Source: Patescibacteria group bacterium
GTDB taxonomy: Bacteria; Patescibacteriota; Patescibacteriia; Magasanikbacterales; UBA922
Length of the DNA: 45,840 bases
Assembly: GCA_018823045.1 (NCBI GenBank)
Contig: JAHJIX010000009.1
Span: 1-45,840 of the forward strand
Direction of reading: 5' to 3'
Shown: in pieces, positions 33,501 to 41,539 of the stretch
Numbering within the stretch: the stretch's first letter is position 1
Layout of the letters: the number at the start of each line of letters is the position of its first letter
Program-made: the position numbers and the translations under genes
The notes under the pieces: model-generated
What the model saw: the letters and a program-made list of their open reading frames with translations, nothing else
What the model was told of the DNA's origin: nothing
The model's database searches: none

Positions 33501-33614
33501 CCCTCCCCTATGAGGGGAGGTTAGGTGGGGTCTTTCGGAGCGTTAAAGAAGGATCCATGTAGACCCATCTTAATTGCAAAGATGGACCCCCTCTAACTCC
33601 CCCTCATAGGGGGA
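33501..33614. repeat. Palindromic repeat element A, copy 2
   Basis: Same inverted-arm structure as copy 1 (CTATGAGGGGAGGTTAGGTG ... CTCTAACTCCCCCTCATAGG), 114 bp, inserted between DUF3467 and DUF4230. The arms agree closely with copy 1 and the middle is diverged. Confidence 0.85.
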
Positions 33615-33625
33615 TAATTATTTTT

Positions 33626-34216
33626 TTATTTAATCTTCACATCAATAACCTTATCTTCTTCAATAAAGCGAAGCAGGCGTTCTACCGTATCGATAGCGCT
33701 TTGCTCAGCAATAAGGCGAAATTGATCTTTTTTAGCGGTTTCTCGTGCACTTTCTTGTAACTGTCCAAGTGCTGGATTATATCCGTCGTTATCATCAAAG
33801 AGTTTCTTTAAAATACCTTGATTATTTTCTACTTCCACTTCACCCATAAGCTCAACAGCATGAATCGTCACTGGTGGAAGGAGCACTTCTACTGCTTCAT
33901 CGCTCATGACCACATCTTCTGCTGTAAGCGTTGATAAATCAACTCCAGAGCTTACTTGAAGCGTTGCACGTGCAATAATATCTTGCCCCCAAAAAAAATC
34001 TTTCCATGCACTCCCAGTAGATTGTTCAATTGTTACTTTTTCATCAAACATAGCAACTTGACTCACAAGGAATCCTTCATCTCTAAGTGCTGTTAACAAC
34101 ACATCACGACTTACCGTTGTTTCTTCTACTGTATCTTTACTAAATAATACATAGCCCCCATATAATCCTGCTGCAAATAACAGCGCTGCGAGAATAGGTA
34201 CAATAATTCTTTTCAT
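33626..34216 (-). CDS. DUF4230 membrane-anchored protein
   Basis: 196 residues from MKRIIVPILAALLFAAGLYGGYVLF, one N-terminal membrane helix. The outside domain starts VSRDVLLTALRDEGFLVSQ and includes ARATLQVSSGVDLSTLTAEDV and VTIHAVELMGEVEVENNQG, matching DUF4230 (function unknown). The track start at 34258 adds 14 unrelated residues. It is placed 69 bases after dnaK on the same strand, so it may be heat-induced. Confidence 0.8.
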   Translation of the reverse strand: MKRIIVPILAALLFAAGLYGGYVLFSKDTVEETTVSRDVLLTALRDEGFLVSQVAMFDEKVTIEQSTGSAWKDFFWGQDIIARATLQVSSGVDLSTLTAEDVVMSDEAVEVLLPPVTIHAVELMGEVEVENNQGILKKLFDDNDGYNPALGQLQESARETAKKDQFRLIAEQSAIDTVERLLRFIEEDKVIDVKIK

Positions 34217-34285
34217 AATATATTTATCAAATAAACCCCTAACCCCATACATGTGCATAGGGTTAGTTCGTTTATCTATAAAAGA

Positions 34286-36232
34286 TTATTTTGCTTCTTC
34301 ATCTACAACTTCCCCTTCTACAGGTCCGTCTTCTTTCTTTTCTTCTGAAGCTTCTTCGCCTTCAGCTTTCGGAGCTTCCCCTTCTCCCTTAGCAGCTTTT
34401 TGCTCAGCTTCATACATTTTCATACCAATAGCTTGTGCATCAGTAGAAAGTTTATCAGAGACTGATTTGATTTTTTCTAAATCATCTGTTTCTTTTACTT
34501 CTTTGAGCTCTTTTAATCCATCTTCTACTTTTTGTCTTTCTTCATCAGTGATTTCAATTTTCTTTTCAGCAACATCTTTCATCATCTTTTCTGTTGTGTA
34601 AACAATGGTATCAGCTGTATTTTTTACATCAACCAATTCACGTTTTTTTGCATCTTCATCAGCATGCGCTTCTGCATCTTTTTTCATCTTTTCGATTTCT
34701 TCATCAGAAAGTCCACTTGAAGCTTCGATACGAATTGATTGCTCTTTTCCTGTACCTTTATCTTTTGCTGATACAGAAAGGATACCACTTGCATCAATAT
34801 CAAATTTCACTTCAATTTGTGGTACTCCACGTGGTGCTGGTGGAATTCCATCGAGGATAAACTTCCCAAGTTGTTTGTTGTCAGCAGCCATTTGACGTTC
34901 ACCTTGAAGTACATTGATCTCTACACTTGGTTGACTATCTGCCGCAGTAGAAAATACTTGTGTTTTACTTGTTGGGATAGTCGTGTTTTTTTCGATAAGC
35001 TTTGTCATCACTGATCCCATGGTTTCAAGTCCAAGTGAAAGTGGAGTAACATCAAGAAGGAGAATATCTTTTCCAAGATCCCCTTGAAGTTGTCCTGCTT
35101 GAATTGCAGCCCCTGTTGCTACGACTTCATCTGGATTTACGGTTACGTTTGGTTTTTTCCCAAAAAATTCTTCTACTTTCTTTTGAATAAGTGGCATACG
35201 TGTCATTCCACCTACGAGAATAACTTCGTTGATTTCCGCTTTAGAAAGTTTTGCATCACTGAGTGCTTTTTCTACAGGACCCATTGTTTTGTCAGCAAGG
35301 TTCATGACAAGCTCTTCCATCTTTGAACGGCTAAGCTTCATGTTCAAATGTTTTGGACCTTCCGCTCCTGAAGTAATAAATGGTTCATTGATTTCTGATT
35401 CTGGAGTACTAGAAAGTTCGATTTTTGCTTTTTCTGCTGCGTCCTTTACACGTTGGAGTGAAAGTGGATCGCCAGAAAGATCAATTCCTTCTGTTTTTTT
35501 GAATTCAGCAAGAATCCATTCGATAATTACTTTATCAAAATCGTCTCCTCCAAGATGAGTATCACCATGAGTAGAAAGAACTTCTACAGTAGAAGATCCA
35601 TCTTCACTATCATGAGAAATATCAAGAATAGAAACATCAAATGTACCACCACCGAGGTCATACACAGCGATTTTTTGATCTTGTTTTTTGTCAAAACCAT
35701 ATGCAAACGCAGCTGCAGTAGGTTCGTTAATCACACGAAGAACTTCAAGCCCTGCGATTTCACCAGCATGCTTTGTTGCTTGTCGTTGTGAATCATCAAA
35801 GTATGCAGGAACCGTGATCACTGCTTGAGTGATTTTTTCTCCTGTTTTTTCTTCTGCATCTGCTTTTAATTTTTGGAGTACCATCGCAGAAATTTCTGGT
35901 GGAGCATAGGTTTTATCTCCCATTTTTACTTTCAGTTTGTCTCCTTCTGAAACAATTTCATAAGGAACATGTTTCTTCACATCTTCTACTTCTTTGTCTC
36001 CTGCTTTACGACCGATAAGACGTTTTACTGAGTGAAGTGTGTTTGCAGGGTTGGTTACGGCTTGACGTTTTGCAAGTTGTCCTACAAGACGTTCACCAGT
36101 TTTTGACATAGCAATTACTGATGGTGTTGTTCTGTTTCCCTCTTTGTTTTCGAGGACTTTTGGTTGTCCTCCTTCAACGATGGCCATACAACTGTTTGTT
36201 GTACCAAGGTCGATTCCTAGAATTTTTGGCAT
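34286..36232 (-). CDS. dnaK: Chaperone DnaK (Hsp70)
   Basis: 648 residues. ATPase motifs: [52 protein letters not shown] and [17 protein letters not shown]. The linker and substrate domain follow with [13 protein letters not shown]. The C-terminal lid ends in an acidic tail ([17 protein letters not shown]). It folds and protects proteins with DnaJ and GrpE, both in this cluster. The order hrcA-grpE-hsp20-dnaK on one strand, behind a CIRCE site, indicates HrcA control. Confidence 0.97.
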   Translation of the reverse strand: MPKILGIDLGTTNSCMAIVEGGQPKVLENKEGNRTTPSVIAMSKTGERLVGQLAKRQAVTNPANTLHSVKRLIGRKAGDKEVEDVKKHVPYEIVSEGDKLKVKMGDKTYAPPEISAMVLQKLKADAEEKTGEKITQAVITVPAYFDDSQRQATKHAGEIAGLEVLRVINEPTAAAFAYGFDKKQDQKIAVYDLGGGTFDVSILDISHDSEDGSSTVEVLSTHGDTHLGGDDFDKVIIEWILAEFKKTEGIDLSGDPLSLQRVKDAAEKAKIELSSTPESEINEPFITSGAEGPKHLNMKLSRSKMEELVMNLADKTMGPVEKALSDAKLSKAEINEVILVGGMTRMPLIQKKVEEFFGKKPNVTVNPDEVVATGAAIQAGQLQGDLGKDILLLDVTPLSLGLETMGSVMTKLIEKNTTIPTSKTQVFSTAADSQPSVEINVLQGERQMAADNKQLGKFILDGIPPAPRGVPQIEVKFDIDASGILSVSAKDKGTGKEQSIRIEASSGLSDEEIEKMKKDAEAHADEDAKKRELVDVKNTADTIVYTTEKMMKDVAEKKIEITDEERQKVEDGLKELKEVKETDDLEKIKSVSDKLSTDAQAIGMKMYEAEQKAAKGEGEAPKAEGEEASEEKKEDGPVEGEVVDEEAK

Positions 36233-36310
36233 AGGTTTTTATATTAAATAATATATGATTAAATAAGTTTTTTTTACCTGAAATTTTTTTCGCTTTCAGA
36301 ACCCCTTTTT

Positions 36311-36373
36311 CTCATAACTCATATCACGTAACTCGTAACTTTTGCGATACGAGTTATGCGTTAAGAGTTACAC
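36311..36373. repeat. Repeat D (GTAAC/GTTACACG type), copy near dnaK
   Basis: An A+T-rich imperfect palindrome CGTAACTCGTAA...GATACGAGTTATGCG followed by GCGTTAAGAGTTACACG. The last motif recurs at 37555-37573 (GCGTTAAAAGTTACACG), and related words lie at 36921-36950. It overlaps the hsp20 stop codon. Confidence 0.55.
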
Positions 36374-36775
36374 GTCCCTTTGAATCTCAATCTTTTTCAC
36401 TTCTTTCTTCTCCGCCTTTGGACAAATGATCTTCAGCATTGAACCATCGTACTTTGCTTCGATCTTTTCTTCCATTACGGGTACAGGAAGAGCAATTTGG
36501 CGATAAAATGATCCACTTCGAATTTCTTTTCGATAATAATTTTTTTCGTCAATCTCGTGTTCCTTGTAACTCGTCCCCTGAAGAATAAGGATATTATTTT
36601 CAAGTGAAATATCTACATCATCAATATGCACTCCGAGAAGCGGTGTTTCGATGACGAGATCATCACCCTTTTCATACATATTGATCGCTGGAACAAAAGC
36701 GTTCTTTTTTGATTTTTCTATTCCCTTTCCTACGAAATCTTCGACCATAGGAAGGAGGCTGTTTTCATCGTTCAT
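36368..36775 (-). CDS. hsp20: Small heat-shock protein (Hsp20/alpha-crystallin)
   Basis: 135 residues. The alpha-crystallin domain (about 27-125) contains INMYEKGDDLVIETPLLGVHIDDVDISLENNILILQG and YRKEIRSGSFYRQIALPVPV, ending with the A-x-x-x-x-G-x-L-x-I element AKYDGSMLKII. It holds unfolding proteins for DnaK. Its place between grpE and dnaK implies co-induction. The final codons and stop (DV, TAA) lie inside the repeat word GTTACACG, so the repeat has set its C-terminus. Confidence 0.92.
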   Translation of the reverse strand: MNDENSLLPMVEDFVGKGIEKSKKNAFVPAINMYEKGDDLVIETPLLGVHIDDVDISLENNILILQGTSYKEHEIDEKNYYRKEIRSGSFYRQIALPVPVMEEKIEAKYDGSMLKIICPKAEKKEVKKIEIQRDV

Positions 36776-36808
36776 AAAATTATGAATTATGAGTTATTAT
36801 TTACATTA

Positions 36809-36904
36809 TGCTGGCTCCATAGTCCCGAAGGGCTGTGGAGCCTTAGTGCTGTATTGCAAGTAGGCTCCACAGTCTCCGCTTCGCTCCGAACTATGGAGCC
36901 AGCG
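36809..36904. repeat. Palindromic repeat element B, copy 2
   Basis: TGCTGGCTCCATAGTCCCGA ... GGGCTGTGGAGCC and GGCTCCACAG ... ACTATGGAGCCAGC form nested arms. It matches 19661-19754, and lies between hsp20 and grpE within the heat-shock cluster. Confidence 0.85.
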
Positions 36905-36942
36905 TAATTTTGTATTTTTTGGTACGTGTTACGTGATATGTG

Positions 36943-37497
36943 TTACGTGTTTTTACAAACCACAACTCTCGCAGCTCTTAAAACCTTTTCCCCTGCAAGA
37001 TATCCTCCCGCAAGCTCACGGATAATTTGTCCATCGGCGTGTCCCTCACTTGCTTCTTCACTTACCGCTTCATGCAAATTTGGGTCAAACATCTTTCCAA
37101 CAACTTCCATTTCCTTTACACCATGAGATTCGAGGACATCTCCGAATTGCTTCATGATAAATTCAATTCCCTTTTTCCAATTTTCCCAAGAAGAATTTTC
37201 TTCTCCAGCAGGATGTTTGAATGCTGTTCGGAAGTTTTCATATATAGGAATAAATTCTTCGAGGATTTGAATCTCACTCATCCGAGCCCATTCACTTCTT
37301 TGCTTACTTGTTTCCATTTGCAAATTTTTGTAATCCGCTTGCGCCCGCATCCAACCTGATTTGTATTCTTCGCAGTTTAGACAATCTTCTGGGCGTTCTT
37401 CTTTTTGAGCAGGCATATCTACTACCTCTACCCCATCTTCATTTAGAATATCCTCTAATGGATTTTTATCTTGTTGTTTTTTCTTATTTTTTGGCAT
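36943..37497 (-). CDS. grpE: GrpE nucleotide-exchange factor
   Basis: 184 residues from MPKNKKKQQDKNPLED. GrpE releases ADP from DnaK. The helical part has WMRAQADYKNLQMETSKQRSEW and EFIPIYENFRTAF. The C-terminal beta domain has FDPNLHEAVSEEASEGHADGQIIRELAGGYLAGEKVLRAARVVV. The track start at 37548 adds 17 residues of repeat-derived sequence. The last codons (NT, TAA) fall in another GTAAC-type repeat. It lies between hrcA and hsp20. Confidence 0.95.
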   Translation of the reverse strand: MPKNKKKQQDKNPLEDILNEDGVEVVDMPAQKEERPEDCLNCEEYKSGWMRAQADYKNLQMETSKQRSEWARMSEIQILEEFIPIYENFRTAFKHPAGEENSSWENWKKGIEFIMKQFGDVLESHGVKEMEVVGKMFDPNLHEAVSEEASEGHADGQIIRELAGGYLAGEKVLRAARVVVCKNT

Positions 37498-37612
37498 AAT
37501 AAATCTTTTAACTTTATATCTTATAACTTTTAACCTAATGTTTTCCATGTACCTTTGCGTTAAAAGTTACACGCTACAAGTTACACGAAATACTTTTTTT
37601 TAAAAAATAAAC

Positions 37613-38296
37613 TTACTCTATGAGACCAAGTATCTTATTGAGATAAGAGATATTCCTCCCATAATCCATCCTCATGGGTCCGGTCAGGAGAAACAATCCA
37701 TTCTCACCAAAGCTCCCAAGAAGTGTTGAACAATGTTCACTGAGTGGATTTTCCTTCCCGATAAGATAATATTTTCCCTTTTCTTTTTCTTTTTTAAGCG
37801 TTTCTAAACAAGACTCGCATTTATCAAAAATCGCTGAAACCGATAGCGCTTTTTCATACTCACGAAACTCTGGCTCAGAAAAGAGTGAAGAAAATCCCGT
37901 ATAATACATACTATTGCGGTCAAAGACAACAATAATAGCTGTACCACTCACCTCAGCAAGATACTTTGCAAAAAACTTTTGTTTTTGCTGCTTGTCATAC
38001 TCACTTTTGGCAATGATATCAAATTCTTCTTGAGCTTTGTTTCCTATTTCTTTCAAAACAAGAAGCTCCTCTACAAAAAACCGATAACCCGATTCAGTAG
38101 GGATTCTTCCTGCTGATGTGTGTGGATGGGTGAGATAGCCTGCCTCTTCAAGTGCCCGAAGCTCATTTCTAATCGTTGCTTCACGAATATCAAAAACACC
38201 ACTTTCTGCAAGGAATTTAGAACCTATTGGTTCAGCTGTTTTGATATATTGTTCAATTACAAATTGGAATATTTGTAGTTGACGATCTGTGAGCAT
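37613..38296 (-). CDS. hrcA: HrcA heat-inducible repressor, short form
   Basis: 227 residues, clearly shorter than the roughly 340 of classical HrcA. The winged-helix DNA-binding part is complete (LTDRQLQIFQFVIEQYIKTAEPIGSKFL, IREATIRNELRALEEAGYL, HPHTSAGRIPTESGYRFF). The GAF-like effector domain that follows is reduced. HrcA binds CIRCE and represses chaperone genes, needing a chaperone partner for activity in known systems. Its own gene is preceded by a CIRCE-like operator, so autoregulation is expected. Confidence 0.92.
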   Translation of the reverse strand: MLTDRQLQIFQFVIEQYIKTAEPIGSKFLAESGVFDIREATIRNELRALEEAGYLTHPHTSAGRIPTESGYRFFVEELLVLKEIGNKAQEEFDIIAKSEYDKQQKQKFFAKYLAEVSGTAIIVVFDRNSMYYTGFSSLFSEPEFREYEKALSVSAIFDKCESCLETLKKEKEKGKYYLIGKENPLSEHCSTLLGSFGENGLFLLTGPMRMDYGRNISYLNKILGLIE

Positions 38297-38309
38297 ATAA
38301 GAAATGTGT

Positions 38310-38342
38310 ATATTATCACTCTTGACTTACGAGTGATAATAT
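38310..38342 (-). promoter_or_regulatory. CIRCE operator upstream of hrcA
   Basis: TTATCACTC (38313-38321), 9 bases, GAGTGATAA (38331-38339): the 9-9-9 layout of CIRCE (consensus TTAGCACTC-N9-GAGTGCTAA) with one symmetrical change per arm. Arms extend outward as TATA, giving 13-bp symmetry. It overlaps the -10 box and start region of the hrcA promoter, as expected for repression. Confidence 0.92.
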
Positions 38343-38366
38343 ACCATATACTACACAAAGCGTCAA
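38338..38366 (-). promoter_or_regulatory. Promoter of the heat-shock cluster
   Basis: Minus strand TTGACG (38366-38361), 17 bases, TATATT (38343-38338). The -10 box lies on the edge of the CIRCE operator; transcription should start near 38331, inside the operator. Confidence 0.8.
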
Positions 38367-38392
38367 GAGCTTAATATTTAGCTATACAAAGC

Positions 38393-38422
38393 AAAAAAGC
38401 CATCTAATCAGATGACTTTTTT
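38393..38422 (-). terminator. Terminator after the SPFH gene
   Basis: AAAAAAGCCATCT / AGATGACTTTTTT stem with a 4-base loop and one mismatch, and a T run on both strands. It separates yidC-SPFH from the heat-shock promoter. Confidence 0.75.
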
Positions 38423-38438
38423 CATATATTATAACCAA

Positions 38439-39038
38439 TTATTCCCTTGCAGCTCGTTCATAATCTCCTATATCTCCAATTTCACTGAGCAATATATTTT
38501 CTACAAAAATTCCACGAGAATAAAATATGCGCTCTAATTCATTTTTTAACTCAGTTTCTACAGAATCTCGTTTTTGCCCCATGATTTCTTCTTTGGTAAA
38601 ACGACTCGCAACCATACGAATACGACTTCTTACTGTTGGACGAATAATTTTTGCGACAAAATCTTCTCCAATTGTTTGCCAAATAGCAGGGATTTGATGA
38701 ATATCTAAGCGTAAAAGAATCGTTCCTTCTACCCCAATACGCACACCATCTTCAGATACTGCTGCAATTGGAATATCTCCAAGTGCTTTTTCATTTTGTG
38801 GATTAAATTCACGGCTAATACTATACTCTAATGTTTGTGTATTAAACAATTTTGCTTTTTGCCAAAATGGAATCTTAAAATGAAGCCCTGGAGTTAATAC
38901 TTTTTTGAGCACTCCACGCCCTAAATCATAAACACAAGCTACATAACCCGGTGGAACATAAATAAAAAAACCTTTCAGGACATCCTCCATTACAAAGGAG
39001 TACATAAGTTTATCTAGTGATTGTTCTGACATAAGCAA
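38439..39038 (-). CDS. SPFH/band-7 domain protein
   Basis: 199 residues. GFFIYVPPGYVACVYDLGRGVLKKVLTPGLHFKIPFWQKAKLFNTQTLEYSI is the start of a prohibitin/stomatin-like SPFH domain, which runs through VSEDGVRIGVEGTILLRLD and FTKEEIMGQKRDSVETELKNELERIFYSRGIFVENILL. It has no clear N-terminal membrane anchor and lacks the long C-terminal coiled coil of flotillins and prohibitins. It ends soon after the SPFH core. It begins 3 bases after yidC, so the two are probably translated together. A membrane-protein quality role is inference. Internal ATGs (MSEQ) are possible starts. Confidence 0.82.
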   Translation of the reverse strand: MLMSEQSLDKLMYSFVMEDVLKGFFIYVPPGYVACVYDLGRGVLKKVLTPGLHFKIPFWQKAKLFNTQTLEYSISREFNPQNEKALGDIPIAAVSEDGVRIGVEGTILLRLDIHQIPAIWQTIGEDFVAKIIRPTVRSRIRMVASRFTKEEIMGQKRDSVETELKNELERIFYSRGIFVENILLSEIGDIGDYERAARE

Positions 39039-39041
39039 TAA

Positions 39042-39767
39042 TTAAGATTTTTTAACTTCTTCCTTTTTTTCTTTTTTGGAAGGAGTAAATATAATTTTAC
39101 TAAATTGGTGCACAATAAAAGAAAAGATAATTGATGTTAAAATAAACAATGCTTTTACCATTGGCAAAATATACAACGTAGCAAACACTGCGATCGGAAA
39201 CAAAATAAAATACATCAAATCAGATGATCCTGATCCTTCTTTTTGCTTGCGTAATTCCATATAAATTTCAAACATCAATATAGCAGCAACAAGCCCTGCC
39301 CAAAACACACTATGTACCATCCCTAAATCAAACCCATAAAACACGGTATTCATTTTGCCAGGGAATTCAATAAACGGATATAATACTCGTAAAATCTTTT
39401 CTCCAGTAATTCCTTGCAAAAACACTTGATACAAAAGAACCAAAACCAATGCTTGTATACCAAGAACGATCGCTTTTGCCCAAGGACGCACCTTACGTTT
39501 TTTTAATACTTTTCTTACTTCTTCTTTTTTAAGAACGGGATCTTTAGCAAATTCACGATTAATACGATTAAGTTCTTTTTGAAGTTCTAAATTATCTGCT
39601 TTTGCCTTTTCATTTACCATAGTAAATGGTAAAAGTACTACACGAGATAATACCGCTAAATAAACAATAGCCCACCCAAGACTATTATTCGTCCAGTTAT
39701 TATATATCCAAATAAGCCCATTAAACACAGGCCGATAAAGTAAATCATTCCAAATAATTTCTAACAT
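39042..39767 (-). CDS. yidC: YidC/Oxa1/Alb3 membrane insertase
   Basis: 241 residues, short Gram-positive-like form without the large periplasmic domain. LEIIWNDLLYRPVFNGLIWIYN, then SLGWAIVYLAVLSRVVLLPFTM (with the conserved Arg in the groove), a charged cytoplasmic hairpin (QKELNRINREFAKDPVLKKEEVRKVLKKRK) and further helices match the family. A Lys-rich tail (KKEKKEEVKKS) may contact ribosomes. It inserts membrane proteins. The usual rpmH-rnpA neighbours are absent; an SPFH gene follows at once. Confidence 0.93.
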   Translation of the reverse strand: MLEIIWNDLLYRPVFNGLIWIYNNWTNNSLGWAIVYLAVLSRVVLLPFTMVNEKAKADNLELQKELNRINREFAKDPVLKKEEVRKVLKKRKVRPWAKAIVLGIQALVLVLLYQVFLQGITGEKILRVLYPFIEFPGKMNTVFYGFDLGMVHSVFWAGLVAAILMFEIYMELRKQKEGSGSSDLMYFILFPIAVFATLYILPMVKALFILTSIIFSFIVHQFSKIIFTPSKKEKKEEVKKS

Positions 39768-39837
39768 ATTAGATATAATATAGCAGATTTATAAGAAAAA
39801 CACAATAAAAAGAATCCCCTCTTTTACAATATTTTTC

Positions 39838-39866
39838 TTGACAAAATAAGTGAAACGTGATGAAAT
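39838..39866 (+). promoter_or_regulatory. Promoter of tRNA-Phe
   Basis: TTGACA (39838-39843), 17 bases, TGAAAT (39861-39866). The expected start near 39873 leaves a 10-base leader before the tRNA. Confidence 0.65.
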
Positions 39867-39882
39867 GAATATAAGGAGCCGT

Positions 39883-39959
39883 GGTAAGGTAGCTTAATTG
39901 GTCAAAGCCTAAGGGCTGAAACCCCTTATGTATGGTGTGTTCGACTCCACCCCTTACCA
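39883..39959 (+). tRNA. tRNA-Phe (anticodon GAA), unusual T arm
   Basis: Acceptor GGTAAGG pairs with CCTTACC, discriminator A, and D arm GCTT...AAGC is normal. The anticodon arm TAAGGG-CTGAAAC-CCCTTA gives GAA with U33 and A37. The anticodon stem is one base pair longer than standard after C26, and the T stem GGTG(T)G / CCACC needs a bulged T. Total length is 77. It has its own promoter and terminator. The anomalies are read directly from the sequence and could reflect a functional variant or sequencing error. Confidence 0.8.
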
Positions 39960-39983
39960 CCTTTGTATAGTATTTTTCTATAC

Positions 39984-40017
39984 AAAAAAACCCCTATGAT
40001 ACACAATAGGGGTTTTA
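39984..40017. terminator. Bidirectional terminator between tRNA-Phe and cca
   Basis: AAAACCCCTAT / ATAGGGGTTTT, an 11-bp perfect stem with an 8-base loop and T runs on both strands, serving tRNA-Phe (plus) and cca (minus). Confidence 0.85.
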
Positions 40018-40035
40018 TATTTTACAAAAATATTA

Positions 40036-41478
40036 CTATGTATCTTTTTCCCAATCAAGAGCACCCTCAAGATATGTATCTTTAATCGTATCAAAATACG
40101 CACGAGCAGGTTCATATTCATTTGAAATTTCTCCGTCAAGAATTGCTCGCTCAATTTCTTCTTTAATCTTTCCAACTGTTGGTCCTGGTTTTAAGCCACA
40201 AAGCCCCATAATTTCTTCTCCTCGTACAGGAGATTGAAATGCACGAAGTTGATCTTTTTCTAATACTTCTTCAATACGTTTTTCTAAATAATCATAATTT
40301 TTAAGGCGACGTACTTTTTTCTTTTGATTTCCAGTAGTAATATCTGCACGACAAAGTACCAATAAATCAGGAAGCTTGTCTTCTAAATTGACAATTAAAC
40401 GACGAACAGCGCTATCTGTTACTCCTTTATCCATTAAAGCAATTGGTTGCAAATGCCACCGAACTAATTCAGCAACATAGTAAATGTCAGATTTTTTCAT
40501 GCGCAAACGTTTCCCAATTTCCCAAGTAATTTTTTTCCCTAAATGTTCATGCATGTCAAACGTCCAACCACGTCCTTGTTCAAACTCTTTTGTTTGTGGT
40601 TTTGCAATATCATGCATAAGCCCTGCAAAACGAAGCAAGACATCATCAGAATATTCTGCAATATTATCAAGTACCGCCAAAGTATGAGAAAAATTATCTT
40701 TATGTGTATATCCGGCAACTTCTTCTACCCCGGCGAGCGCAACAACTTCTGGCAAAAATATTTCAAGCAAACCCGTTTGGAATAGTAAGACAAAACCAAT
40801 AGACGGTTGTTTTGCTTTGAGCAATTTAAATAATTCTTCAGAAATACGTTCTTTTGAAATAATTGCTAAACGATCTTTATTGCGTGCCATTGCACTGAGT
40901 GTTTCTCCGTCTATGGCAAACTCAAGTTGCGCTGCAAATCGAGCCGCACGAAGCATACGAAGTGGGTCTTCTGAAAATGTTTCATTCGGGTCAAGCGGTG
41001 TTTTCAATACTCCTCTTTCTAAATCAGTTTGTCCGTCAAACAGGTCCACAATATCTTTACTAATCCCATCTGCTTCAACTTTTCTCGCCATCGCATTAAT
41101 GGTAAAATCACGACGTTTCAAATCTTCTTCTAAAGAAGTCGCAGTAACTACTGGTTTTCTTGATGTTTCATCGTATACTTCAGTTCGAGCACCTGCAAAT
41201 TCTAATTCAAGTAATACACGATTATTATCTTCTCGATCAACAAATACATAGCGTGCAGTATCAAAATCAGGAAATTCAACTAAAGAACCAGCTTCTTCCA
41301 TTTCTACGTCCAGTGCTTTAGCAAACTCAAGACCACTTCCAAGTACCACAAAATCCACATCTTTTTTGAATGCTTTTTTAAGTAATTCATCACGCACAAA
41401 ACCACCAACAACATAAATATCTGTTTTGGTTTGTGCCGACACAAGGTAAATTATCGGTAATACATCTTCTAATCGCAT
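40036..41478 (-). CDS. cca: tRNA nucleotidyltransferase/poly(A) polymerase family with HD domain
   Basis: 480 residues. Nucleotidyltransferase motifs IYVVGGFVRDELLKKAFKKDVDFVV (G-S-like G-G-x-V-R-D and D-x-D), RRDFTINAMARK and EDPLRMLRAARFAAQLEFAI are followed by an HD domain (GLMHDIAKPQTKE ... HEHLGKKI). It adds or repairs the 3' CCA of tRNAs. None of the three tRNA genes in this window encodes CCA, so such an enzyme is needed. The promoter TTGACT-17-TAAGAT is just upstream. Confidence 0.93.
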   Translation of the reverse strand: MRLEDVLPIIYLVSAQTKTDIYVVGGFVRDELLKKAFKKDVDFVVLGSGLEFAKALDVEMEEAGSLVEFPDFDTARYVFVDREDNNRVLLELEFAGARTEVYDETSRKPVVTATSLEEDLKRRDFTINAMARKVEADGISKDIVDLFDGQTDLERGVLKTPLDPNETFSEDPLRMLRAARFAAQLEFAIDGETLSAMARNKDRLAIISKERISEELFKLLKAKQPSIGFVLLFQTGLLEIFLPEVVALAGVEEVAGYTHKDNFSHTLAVLDNIAEYSDDVLLRFAGLMHDIAKPQTKEFEQGRGWTFDMHEHLGKKITWEIGKRLRMKKSDIYYVAELVRWHLQPIALMDKGVTDSAVRRLIVNLEDKLPDLLVLCRADITTGNQKKKVRRLKNYDYLEKRIEEVLEKDQLRAFQSPVRGEEIMGLCGLKPGPTVGKIKEEIERAILDGEISNEYEPARAYFDTIKDTYLEGALDWEKDT

Positions 41479-41502
41479 AAATTTTATAAAAACAATGCCT
41501 CA

Positions 41503-41531
41503 ATCTTAGCTTATTTAAGAGAAAAAGTCAA
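41503..41531 (-). promoter_or_regulatory. Promoter of cca
   Basis: Minus strand TTGACT (41531-41526), 17 bases, TAAGAT (41508-41503), about 25 bases before the ATG. Confidence 0.7.
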
Positions 41532-41539
41532 TGAAAACA

